Shown here: in pieces, positions 52,716 through 59,748 of the stretch
Layout of the letters: every line of letters starts with the position of its first letter
Position numbering within the stretch: position 1 is the first letter of the stretch
DNA from: Geothrix sp.
Lineage (GTDB): Bacteria > Acidobacteriota > Holophagae > Holophagales > Holophagaceae
Reading direction: 5' to 3'
Assembly: GCA_030681515.1 (NCBI GenBank)
Contig: JAUXSE010000025.1
Coordinates: forward strand, 1-64,000
Length of the DNA stretch: 64,000 bases
Made by a program: the position numbers and the translations under genes
The notes under the pieces: generated by a model
The model's database searches: none
Seen by the model: the letters and a program-made list of their open reading frames with translations, nothing else
Told to the model about the DNA's origin: nothing

Positions 52716-53795
52716 TCAGGACGCGCCCTGGGCCAGCTGCCAGAGTTCCTCGGCGACGCGCGAGGCGGCCGAGCCGTCCACCAGCGCCATGCCATCGCGG
52801 ACCTGCTCCTGGCGATTGTCCTGGCCCTCGGGCCCCAGCCACTGGGCCAGGGCCTCCCGGGCGATGGCCAGATCCGCCCCCGGGCCCACGCCCAGATCAA
52901 AGCAGCCGTTGGCGATGGCGAGGTCCGCGAGGATGGCGTGCTGCCGCTCGTTCTGGCCCCACACGGCTGCGGGGATGCCCATGCACAGCGATTCGGCGAG
53001 GGTGACGCCGGCCGAGCACCAGATGGCGTCGAAATCCGGGATGCGGCGGGTAAGGGCCGGGATGCCGCTGACCACGGTGCAACCCGGGAAGGGATCACCC
53101 TGGATGCCGTTGGGGGCGAGCAGGGTGCAGGCACCGCGCCAGCGATCCTCGGCGGCGAGCCGGGCGAGGGTGTCGAAGGCCTTCTGGGCCAGATTGGGCC
53201 CATCGCTGCCGCCGAAAGTGACCAGCAGCTTGTGGACGGCCAGGGGCTGGAGGGGCATCCGCCGGGGCCTGAGATCCAGGGCCGCCTTGTCCACCACGAT
53301 GAAGCTGGATCCGCGCACCACGCGGCAGGCGCCGGAGGCCGTTTCGAAGGGACGCACCTTGCGGCCATTCACCACCTTCACGGGGTGGTCCGGCCAGCGC
53401 ACGCCCTCCAGGAAAGGCTGGAAGAGCAGATCCGCGGATTCGTGGGCGTCCGTGTCGTCCTCCATCACGGCCACCTTCAGGGGCCGGAGGGACTGGAGGA
53501 AGGCGGTCGTGGTATCCCACTGGTCCACCAGCACGGCCGCCGCGCGGGCCTTCAGATCCGCGGGCAGCGGCGTGTGGAGATCGGCCCCGAGATACCGCGC
53601 TTCGCAGGGCAGCGGTTGATCCAGGAAGGGATGGGTGCCGCCCCCCACCCGGCGGGCGCGGTCGTCCCCGGAGACGGCGAGGCAGGCCTGGCCGCCCAGG
53701 GCGCGCCAGGATTCCTGAAGGGCGATGGCCCGGGCCACATGGCCCAGCCCGAGGCGCAGATCGGCGTGGACGCGGAGGATCAGCAAGGGGGACAT
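52716..53795 (-). CDS. pseG: PseG-like UDP-sugar hydrolase
   Basis: Resembles PseG, which removes UDP from the trideoxy-altropyranose precursor in pseudaminic acid synthesis, a sugar used on flagellin and surface glycans. The 359 residues form a GT-B-like pair of domains. The N-terminus RVHADLRLGLGHVARAIAL matches the family pattern R.D...G.GH..R; FGGSDGPN and CSAGVTLAESLCMGIPAAVWGQNERQ follow the later GGS and GG-T..E motifs. No other pse or leg gene is nearby, so the exact sugar is uncertain. The start has a weak ribosome site. Confidence 0.75.
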   Translation of the reverse strand: MSPLLILRVHADLRLGLGHVARAIALQESWRALGGQACLAVSGDDRARRVGGGTHPFLDQPLPCEARYLGADLHTPLPADLKARAAAVLVDQWDTTTAFLQSLRPLKVAVMEDDTDAHESADLLFQPFLEGVRWPDHPVKVVNGRKVRPFETASGACRVVRGSSFIVVDKAALDLRPRRMPLQPLAVHKLLVTFGGSDGPNLAQKAFDTLARLAAEDRWRGACTLLAPNGIQGDPFPGCTVVSGIPALTRRIPDFDAIWCSAGVTLAESLCMGIPAAVWGQNERQHAILADLAIANGCFDLGVGPGADLAIAREALAQWLGPEGQDNRQEQVRDGMALVDGSAASRVAEELWQLAQGAS

Positions 53796-53904
53796 GATGG
53801 GATGAGTCTACAGGTGGATGGAAGCGGGGGCCAAGGTGGAATCTTGGCGCATGGGTCAGAGTTCTGGGATGCTGATACCAGTCTGCGTTCAATAGAAAAG
53901 AACA

Positions 53905-53928
53905 CCGCCAAGTCGCCAAGACGCCAAG
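53905..53928. repeat. Short 9-base-word repeat
   Basis: Three tandem words of the type CGCCAAG(A/T)C at 8-9 base spacing, 34 bp before the start of the DUF4190-like gene. It is one-sided here, with no partner arm found. The same kind of periodic words form the arms of the larger fold-back elements in this window. Confidence 0.45.
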
Positions 53929-53961
53929 CACTGCAAAAGCCGTTGTCTGTCGGAGATGTCC

Positions 53962-54687
53962 ATGTCCGCTGCCTTGCTGATACCCGCCCCCGGCGCCAAG
54001 ACCGCCAAGGTCTGCGGCATCCTGGCCATCGTCTTCGCCCTCACCTGCGTGGGCTTTCCCATCGCCATCATCCTGGGCATCATCGCGCTGGTTCAACAGG
54101 GGAAGGCCAAGCGCCTGGCCAAGGCCGAACCCGATGTCTATGAGCCGGTGCCCGCCACGGGTCTGGTCACCGGCATCATCGGCCTGGTGTTGCCGGTCCT
54201 GATGCTTCCGGTGGTGGGCATCGTCAGCGCCATCGCCATCCCGGCCCTGCTGGTCCAGCGCGAACGGGCCCGGGAAGTGGTTGTGCAGTCGAACCTGGAC
54301 ACGGCCCGGGCGCAGGCGGAGACGGCCCTGCAGGCCACCCATGCCAGGGCGCCCGGCCAGGTCCCCTCCCAGGACGCGATCATCCAGGCGCTCTCCGTGG
54401 ACCCGGTCATGCAGGCCCTCAAGAACCCCATCACACCCTCCGCTCCGGCCTTCCAGCGCGGCACCGAGGGCCCCCTGGGCACCGTGATGGTCTCCACCGG
54501 CCAGGAGGAGGAGCGTGGCGTCACCACCTGGTCCATCAAGTTCCGGGCGGTGGCCAGACGTGGCGGCCAGGACCGGATCCTCGAAGCGGATGTGATCACC
54601 CACACCCAGGAGCAGGTGCAGGGCCGCACCGAGGACGGCTGGGAATTGGTGCAGCCGCCCACGGAAGCGCCCACTCCGCATCAGTGA
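53962..54687 (+). CDS. DUF4190/pilin-like membrane protein
   Basis: A 241-residue membrane protein. Residues about 15-45 and 65-100 each hold hydrophobic helices separated by a charged loop, as in DUF4190 proteins. The second helix runs into GIVSAIAIPALLVQRERAR, very like the N-terminal helix end of type IV pilins, then a soluble domain. Function is unknown. The ATG at 53962 has GGAG 6 bases upstream; the ATG at 53956 is too close to that site. It is bracketed by periodic repeats. Confidence 0.7.
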   Translation: MSAALLIPAPGAKTAKVCGILAIVFALTCVGFPIAIILGIIALVQQGKAKRLAKAEPDVYEPVPATGLVTGIIGLVLPVLMLPVVGIVSAIAIPALLVQRERAREVVVQSNLDTARAQAETALQATHARAPGQVPSQDAIIQALSVDPVMQALKNPITPSAPAFQRGTEGPLGTVMVSTGQEEERGVTTWSIKFRAVARRGGQDRILEADVITHTQEQVQGRTEDGWELVQPPTEAPTPHQ

Positions 54688-54695
54688 TAAAAACA

Positions 54696-54946
54696 CTCCA
54701 CGAAGGACACCAAGACGCCCTGCGGGCGCGCGAATGGTGAATGGCCAGCCGCGCAAGCGTTGCTGGGGGCCATAGGCCCAGGCGGCCCACCCCCGCTGCA
54801 TTCGCGTCCATTCGCGTCATTCGTGGTTTCGGTTTTGATCATGTAAAAGGTTGGTTGAGGCAGGCCGACAATCGGGAAAAGGCAATCGGGTAGTGATGGT
54901 GTGCCCTTCTTAGTGCCCTTGGTTATTCTTCGTGTCCTTCGTGGAG
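54696..54946. repeat. Nested fold-back element near 54.8 kb
   Basis: Fills the 277-bp gap between the DUF4190-like gene and the gamma carbonic anhydrase-like gene. 54696-54714 pairs with 54928-54946 at 18 of 19 bases (CCACGAAGGACAC/GTGTCCTTCGTGG words). Inside, 54726-54744 pairs imperfectly with 54800-54826 (CGCGAATGG/CCATTCGCG words repeating every 9 bases). A direct repeat CAATCGGG follows. Same architecture as 9167-9610. No gene seen. Confidence 0.65.
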
Positions 54947-54964
54947 GCTTTGGAGGCCCTTGTA

Positions 54965-55546
54965 TCAGGGGTAAGGATGCCCCTCGGAGAAGCCCGGTCG
55001 AGGGGCAGCGATTTTTGGGGCTTCGGCCAGGGGCCATCCATCGGTGAAGTAGGCCTCCTTGTAGCGCACGTAGCGGGTCCAGACGCTGGCCACCAGTTGG
55101 CGCTGCTTCTCGCTGAGGGACCCCTTCACGGTCGCGGGCCAGCCAGCTATCAGGCTGTGGGGCGGGGCCTTGAAGCCCTCGCGCACCAGGCTCCCCGCGG
55201 CCACGAGACAGCCTTCCCCGATCTCCGCGCCGTCCATGATCGTGGTGCTCATGCCGACGAGGGCGCCCTTCCGGATGGTGCAGCCGTGCAGCATCACGTT
55301 ATGGGCGATGCTCACTTCAGCCTCGATCAGCAGCGGCCACGTCTCGTTGGTGACGTGGAGGCAGCAGGCGTCCTGGATATTGGCGCGGGCGCCGATGCGG
55401 ATCCAGTTCACATCGCCGCGGAGGACGCAGTTGAACCAGATGCTGGCGTCGTCGCCGATGGTCACGTCGCCCAGGATCAGCGCGCTGTCGGGAACGAAGA
55501 CGCGGGCACCGATGCGGGGAACCATGCCTTGGAAGGGGCGGATCAT
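54965..55546 (-). CDS. Gamma carbonic anhydrase-like protein
   Basis: A left-handed beta-helix protein of 193 residues, with hexapeptide turns from about 20 to 140 (GDVTIGDDASIWFNCVLRGDVNWIRIGARANIQD). The metal histidines fit HVTNE, HNVMLHGC and neighbours, as in YrdA/PaaY-type gamma carbonic anhydrase-like proteins. Activity as anhydrase is not assured. The C-terminus has an extra 45-residue tail. The ATG at 55546 follows GAGGTG; divergent from the aminotransferase. Confidence 0.9.
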   Translation of the reverse strand: MIRPFQGMVPRIGARVFVPDSALILGDVTIGDDASIWFNCVLRGDVNWIRIGARANIQDACCLHVTNETWPLLIEAEVSIAHNVMLHGCTIRKGALVGMSTTIMDGAEIGEGCLVAAGSLVREGFKAPPHSLIAGWPATVKGSLSEKQRQLVASVWTRYVRYKEAYFTDGWPLAEAPKIAAPRPGFSEGHPYP

Positions 55547-55663
55547 GAACACCTCGGGATGCCGAACCTGCATTATCGGGCTTGGCTGAGTGGAGGCCGA
55601 CTCCACGGCGGCGATGGGCCGGGAAGGCACGGGAGTTCCATGCTTCAGGGTACTCTGACCGGC

Positions 55664-56878
55664 ATGACTGATCAGCTCATCCCCACCCGGCGCGCCTTTC
55701 CGGCGGACGATCCCATCTTTGCCCTCAACGCCGAGGCCGTGGCCCGGAAGGCTGCGGGCGAATCCATCCTCAACGCCACGGTGGGGGCCCTGTTGGATGA
55801 TTCGGGCCAGCTGGTGGTGCTGGATTCCGTGATGGATCTCTGGCGGGATCTGACGGCCCTGGAGATCGCCCCCTACGCGCCCATCGCCGGGGATCCCGCC
55901 TTCCTGAAGGCGCTGGTGAAGCGGCACTGGCCCCAGCTGGACAGCGCGGGGGCCGCCTGCGCCACACCCGGCGGCAGCGGCGCCCTGGCGCTGTCGCTGC
56001 GCAACTTCCTGGAGCCGGGCCAGACCCTGCTCAGCACCGCGCCCTTCTGGGGGCCCTACGCCACCCTGGCCACCGAGAACGGGATGCATCTGGCCACGGC
56101 GCCCTGGCCCGCGGTGGGGCAGGCGCTGGATGGGGCGGCCTGGGACGCGGCGCTGCGGAACTTGATGAAGACCCAGGGCCGCGTGCTGCTGTGGCTCAAC
56201 GATCCCTGCCACAACCCCACGGGCCGGAGCCTCTCCACGGCGGATCGCGCCGTGTTGTCGGGCTTGTTGCGCGAGGTGTCCGCCCTCGGCCCGGTCACGC
56301 TCCTCCTGGATTTTGCCTATCTGGACTACACCCGGGAGCCCGGGGCCGTCGCCGCTGCCCTGGAGGACTACGCGGCTCTGGGCGCCGAAGGCCGGGTGCT
56401 GGTGGGCGCCTCCCTGTCGCTGTCGAAGTCCATGACGCTCTACGGTGCGCGGTGCGGCGCCCTGGCCTTTCCCTGGTGCGGGGATCCGGCCCTGCAGGCG
56501 GCCCTCACCCAGTCCTGCCGGGGCACCTGGTCCAATTGCGCCAAAGCGCCCCAGTCCCTGCTGCTGCGCCTGGCGAAGGATGGCAAGGCCCAGGCCCGGC
56601 TGGCGGCGGAACACCGCCACTGGTCCGAGGTGCTGGCGGCCCGGGCCTCGGCACTGGACGCGGCCCTGGAAGCCGAAGGCATGGACGCGCTCCACTGGCA
56701 GGGCGGGTTCTTCGTCACAGTACCGGCGGCCGATCCCGGGGCCGCCTCCGGGCGCCTCAAGGCCGAGGGTGTCTACACGGTGCCGCTGCCGGAGGGCCTG
56801 CGGGTGGGCCTCTGCGCCCTGCGCCCGATCGAGGCCCCGCGGTTCGCGCAGGCCCTGAGGCGGGCGGCCGCCCGTTGA
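55664..56878 (+). CDS. Class I/II aminotransferase
   Basis: A pyridoxal-phosphate enzyme of fold type I, 404 residues, of the aspartate/aromatic aminotransferase group. GGSGALALSLRNF binds the cofactor phosphate region, NDPCHNPTGRSLS carries the conserved asparagine and NPTG, DFAYLDYT the aspartate and tyrosine, and SLSKSMTLYGARCG the Schiff-base lysine. Substrate is probably an aromatic or acidic amino acid. The ATG at 55664 gives the family length. It is divergent from the carbonic anhydrase-like gene. Confidence 0.9.
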   Translation: MTDQLIPTRRAFPADDPIFALNAEAVARKAAGESILNATVGALLDDSGQLVVLDSVMDLWRDLTALEIAPYAPIAGDPAFLKALVKRHWPQLDSAGAACATPGGSGALALSLRNFLEPGQTLLSTAPFWGPYATLATENGMHLATAPWPAVGQALDGAAWDAALRNLMKTQGRVLLWLNDPCHNPTGRSLSTADRAVLSGLLREVSALGPVTLLLDFAYLDYTREPGAVAAALEDYAALGAEGRVLVGASLSLSKSMTLYGARCGALAFPWCGDPALQAALTQSCRGTWSNCAKAPQSLLLRLAKDGKAQARLAAEHRHWSEVLAARASALDAALEAEGMDALHWQGGFFVTVPAADPGAASGRLKAEGVYTVPLPEGLRVGLCALRPIEAPRFAQALRRAAAR

Positions 56879-56924
56879 TTCAGGCTTGGAACCGGGCCCA
56901 TCCCGCGGTATTCTGACCGACCGC

Positions 56925-56999
56925 GGGCGTATAACTCAGCGGTAGAGTGCTACCTTCACACGGTAGAAGTCCCAGGTTCGAATCCTGGTACGCCCACCA
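56925..56999 (+). tRNA. tRNA-Val(CAC)
   Basis: A complete cloverleaf of 75 bases: acceptor GGGCGTA with TACGCCC, anticodon stem CTACC/GGTAG around loop TTCACAC with anticodon CAC (reads GTG), T-arm CCAGG TTCGAAT CCTGG, and encoded CCA at the end. Confidence 0.93.
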
Positions 57000-57070
57000 A
57001 AACCCCCCGCCGGGTGGCGAAAAAGGCTCCTCCGGGAGCCTTTGCAGCCGGGACCCGGCGAGGGGGTTTT
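57000..57070 (+). terminator. Nested terminator after tRNA-Val
   Basis: An inner stem AAAGGCTCC/GGAGCCTTT (57022-57030 with 57035-57043) lies inside a larger pair of C-run and G-run arms (AAAACCCCC to GGGGGTTTT). The outer 3-prime T run fits a terminator for the tRNA; efp starts 67 bp further on. Confidence 0.75.
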
Positions 57071-57136
57071 AAACGGAGCCATCGTCGGGGCCCATCCCAC
57101 TGTCCTGTCCTGCTGAGTCCAATCCCGGAGTCCCCC

Positions 57137-57703
57137 ATGCCTCTGATCCTCGCCACCCAGGTCCGCGCCGGGATGATCGTCAACTTCGAGAACGAGCTCT
57201 GTCGCATCATCAGCACCGAGCACCAGACCCCCGGCAACCTGCCGGCCCGGGTCCAGGTGAAGATGAAGCGCCTCAAGGACGGCATCAACCGGGAGAACCG
57301 CTTCGGCAGCTCCGACAAGGTGGACAAGGCCAGCCTGGAGCAGCACATGCTCGAATACCTCTACGAGGACGGCAACAGCCTCGTGTTCATGAACAACGAG
57401 ACCTACGAGCAGCTCGAAGTCAGCAAGGACATCCTCGGCGAGGACATGGTCTTCCTCGAACCCAATATGCAGGTGGAGATCGAGTTCTACGAAGGCCAGC
57501 CCATGGGCGCCACCCTGCCGCCCAGCGTGGTGCTGGAGATCGTGGAAACCGATCCGGTCATGAGGAACGCCAATGCCACCGGCTCCTACAAGCCCGCCAA
57601 GCTGGACAACGGCATCACCGTGGGCGTGCCCCCCTACATGGAGGCGGGCCAAAAGATTCGCGTGAACACGGTGGATCGCACGTTCATGGAGCGGGTCAAA
57701 TAG
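57137..57703 (+). CDS. efp: Elongation factor P
   Basis: Rescues ribosomes stalled at polyproline. The 188 residues have the three-domain EF-P fold with N-terminal LATQVRAGMIVN and C-terminal VGVPPYMEAGQKIRVNT. The domain I tip, where E. coli has modified lysine in PGKGQ, reads PGNLP here, placing asparagine at the tip position; similar unmodifiable tips are known in some EF-P groups. The ATG at 57137 is used by homology. The last 48 bases up to the first two bases of the stop codon recur exactly 104 bp downstream. Confidence 0.93.
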   Translation: MPLILATQVRAGMIVNFENELCRIISTEHQTPGNLPARVQVKMKRLKDGINRENRFGSSDKVDKASLEQHMLEYLYEDGNSLVFMNNETYEQLEVSKDILGEDMVFLEPNMQVEIEFYEGQPMGATLPPSVVLEIVETDPVMRNANATGSYKPAKLDNGITVGVPPYMEAGQKIRVNTVDRTFMERVK

Positions 57704-57806
57704 CCGCCAGACCCTCCGGCAGGGAGGCCTTGCGTATCGCCGGAGGCGATACCAAGAGGATTCGCGTGAACACGGTGGATCGCACGTTCATGGAGCGGGT
57801 CAAATA
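57655..57806 (+). repeat. Duplicated efp 3-prime end with hairpin insert
   Basis: Bases 57655-57702 (end of efp through the first two bases of its stop) equal 57759-57806 exactly (48 bp). The spacer 57703-57758 holds a perfect hairpin (57734-57741 with 57745-57752) and a weaker CCCT/AGGG one. The second copy is untranslated. This looks like insertion of a small element that regenerated the gene end. Confidence 0.85.
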
Positions 57807-57938
57807 ACCTCGTCATCCGCTGAAATTCCCAAGGATCACCCTGATCGGCCAAAGCTGCCGGGGTCTTGTTCGGCGCGAATTTCATCGGAAGAAATTCCAA
57901 CCTCGCGGTAAAGTACAGGTCGCCTGGTTCCCGGATGC

Positions 57939-57952
57939 GTGACCAGAATCAC
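57939..57952. promoter_or_regulatory. Crp/Fnr-type operator upstream of crp
   Basis: GTGA-N6-TCAC is a perfect half-site palindrome of the Crp class about 50 bp before the regulator start; GATAAC at 57971-57976 is a likely -10. The centre lies near -38 of that promoter, close to a class II activator or repressor position. Suggests self-regulation. Confidence 0.65.
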
Positions 57953-58001
57953 AATTCGATGGAAATGTGCGATAACTGTTCTAGAGCCCTGGTGGAGCCC
58001 C

Positions 58002-58676
58002 ATGCCTCAAGCAGTCCTCAACCTGAGACGGATCGAGTTCCTGGCGGGGCTGCCGATGAACGCGGCCGAGGAACTGGCCAGCATCGCCGAACTGCGCCGC
58101 TTCCCTGATGGCGCGCGGGTCTACACCCAGGGTGATCAGGTGCCGGGCGTGTACGTGGTGGTCAAGGGCGGGCTGAAGGTTTTTCGCACCGATGGACGGG
58201 GCCGGGTGCAGGTGCTCCAGTTCCTGAAGGTCGGCGATTGCGTGGGCGAGGTGCCGGTCTTCGACGGCGCCCCCATCGCCTCCAGCGCCGAATCCCACGG
58301 GGAAACGGAATGCTGGCTCATTCCCTCCGCGCCCCTGCGCCAGATCGTCCACCGCCACCCCGAAGTGGCCGAGATGCTCATCCAGCACTTCACCGCCAAG
58401 GTGCGCCACCTGGTGACCCTGGTGGAAACCCTCAGCCTGCACAGCGTGCCCGAGCGCGTCGCCCAGCTGCTGCTGGAGGCCCATGAATCCAATCCCGTGC
58501 GGTCCCTGGTGGAATTCCAGGAGACCCAGGAGGATCTGGCCCAGTGCATCGGCGCCAGCCGCGAAGCCTTCAGCCGCGCCCTGCGCCTGCTGACGGACCT
58601 CGGCCTCATCCAGAGCACCTTCCCCGTGGTGCGCATCCTGGACCTTGGGAAGTTGCAGCGGTACGCGAAGGGTTAA
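58002..58676 (+). CDS. Crp/Fnr-family regulator
   Basis: A 224-residue transcription factor with an N-terminal cyclic-nucleotide-type beta-barrel (about 15-125, GDQVPGVYVVVKGGLKVF, FDGAPIASSAES), a dimer helix and a C-terminal winged helix (about 150-220, ETQEDLAQCIGASREAFSRALRLL). No Fnr-like N-terminal cysteine cluster, so it does not sense oxygen through iron-sulfur; the ligand is unknown. GGAG precedes the ATG at 58002. A matching palindrome lies upstream of it and of the next cytochrome gene. Confidence 0.9.
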   Translation: MPQAVLNLRRIEFLAGLPMNAAEELASIAELRRFPDGARVYTQGDQVPGVYVVVKGGLKVFRTDGRGRVQVLQFLKVGDCVGEVPVFDGAPIASSAESHGETECWLIPSAPLRQIVHRHPEVAEMLIQHFTAKVRHLVTLVETLSLHSVPERVAQLLLEAHESNPVRSLVEFQETQEDLAQCIGASREAFSRALRLLTDLGLIQSTFPVVRILDLGKLQRYAKG

Positions 58677-58680
58677 CCTC

Positions 58681-58760
58681 TGCTCCAAAAACGCTGCGCG
58701 TTTTTGGAGATAGGAAAAGATCTTTTTCTATCTCCGAATCGCCGAAGGCGATTTGGAGCA
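58681..58760. repeat. 80-bp three-hairpin repeat, copy 1
   Basis: Outer TGCTCCA/TGGAGCA enclose three stems: AAAAACG-CT-GCGCGTTTTT type, GGAGATAG...CTATCTCC, and AATCGCC-GAA-GGCGATT. A cloverleaf-like shape. It starts 4 bp after the Crp-like stop. Copy 2 at 59666-59745 is the same length, same orientation and mostly identical. Confidence 0.8.
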
Positions 58761-58777
58761 GGGACCGGCTCCCAGAA

Positions 58778-58793
58778 TGTGCCGCTCATCACA
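58778..58793. promoter_or_regulatory. Crp-type operator upstream of cytochrome
   Basis: TGTGC-N6-TCACA differs from the Crp consensus TGTGA-N6-TCACA by one base and shares the half-sites of the operator at 57939-57952. It lies 52 bp before the cytochrome ATG. Confidence 0.6.
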
Positions 58794-58844
58794 GACCTTC
58801 CGGTCCGGGTGCCGCGGACCCGGGTGTATCGTCCTGCTGTGCCC

Positions 58845-59657
58845 ATGAAGCGTCCACAACGCCACTCCGCCGAGGATTTTAACTGCCTGTTGGTGGCCGG
58901 GTTGAACCCGCAGGCGCGGCCTGGCCGGAGCTGGATCCACTGGGCATCGCGCATCCACCCTCACGGCCTGTTCCGCCATGGAAGCCTCCTCGCCGGCCTG
59001 CTGGCCCTGCTGGGGACGGCAGGCCTGCTCCGTGGGGGCGGCATCGGTGGCTCCAAGCACGATCTATCCACCATGACTTCGCCCGCGGCCAGCCAGGTCT
59101 GCATGTACTGCCACACGCCCCACCATGCGAACAACACCCTTTCGGATATCCACGCTCCGCTCTGGAACCGCGTCGTGAACCGGACCAAGGTGTTCACGGT
59201 CTACAACAGCCCGAGCCTGACGGGCGCACCCGGTGATCCCAACCGGACCGTGTCCGTGCTTTGCCTGGGCTGCCACGATGGAACGCTGACCTCGGGCACC
59301 GTCTACGGGCTCACGCGAACCGATAAGCACGATCTGATCAATGGCCCCGGACTGGGGCAGACGAACTACTCTCCGAACTGCCAGCGATGCCATCAGAGCC
59401 TTTTCGGCGGCGTCGAGCGGTGGAAGCTGGGGCAGGATCTCAGCAACGACCATCCCATCGCGATCAGCTTTCCGGCCAATCTCTCGGGACGCTTCCGCAC
59501 CCCCCCGGATCCCGTGAATGGCTGGCCGGATGCCCGGCTCTATGCGGGGAAGGTGGAATGCCCCACCTGCCACACCGTGCATGACCCAGCGATCCCGCCC
59601 TTCCTTCGAAAGAGCAATGCGGGCAGCGCCCTCTGCCTGACCTGCCACCTGAAGTAG
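58845..59657 (+). CDS. Five-haem c-type cytochrome
   Basis: A 270-residue exported electron carrier with five CxxCH motifs: CMYCH, CLGCH, CQRCH, CPTCH and CLTCH, the last three in the second half. A long N-terminal region (about 1-45) precedes a hydrophobic signal-like stretch (HGSLLAGLLALLGTAGLLRGG). The spacing does not match a family I can name; the haems are probably in the periplasm. ATG at 58845 chosen as the nearest before the signal. It is bracketed by the 80-bp repeats and preceded by a Crp-type site, suggesting regulated respiratory use. Confidence 0.85.
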   Translation: MKRPQRHSAEDFNCLLVAGLNPQARPGRSWIHWASRIHPHGLFRHGSLLAGLLALLGTAGLLRGGGIGGSKHDLSTMTSPAASQVCMYCHTPHHANNTLSDIHAPLWNRVVNRTKVFTVYNSPSLTGAPGDPNRTVSVLCLGCHDGTLTSGTVYGLTRTDKHDLINGPGLGQTNYSPNCQRCHQSLFGGVERWKLGQDLSNDHPIAISFPANLSGRFRTPPDPVNGWPDARLYAGKVECPTCHTVHDPAIPPFLRKSNAGSALCLTCHLK

Positions 59658-59665
59658 CGGGTGGC

Positions 59666-59745
59666 TGCTCCAAAAACGCTGCGCGTTTTTGGAGATGGGA
59701 AAAGACCTCTTTCTATCTCCAAATCGCTTTTGGCGATTTGGAGCC
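59666..59745. repeat. 80-bp three-hairpin repeat, copy 2
   Basis: The second copy, 8 bp after the cytochrome stop and 3 bp before the convergent moeA stop. It keeps all stems with paired changes, for example AAATCGC-TTTT-GGCGATTT in place of the third stem and GATGGG...CTATCTCC in the second, which supports selection or inheritance as folded RNA or DNA. Confidence 0.8.
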
Positions 59746-59748
59746 AGG

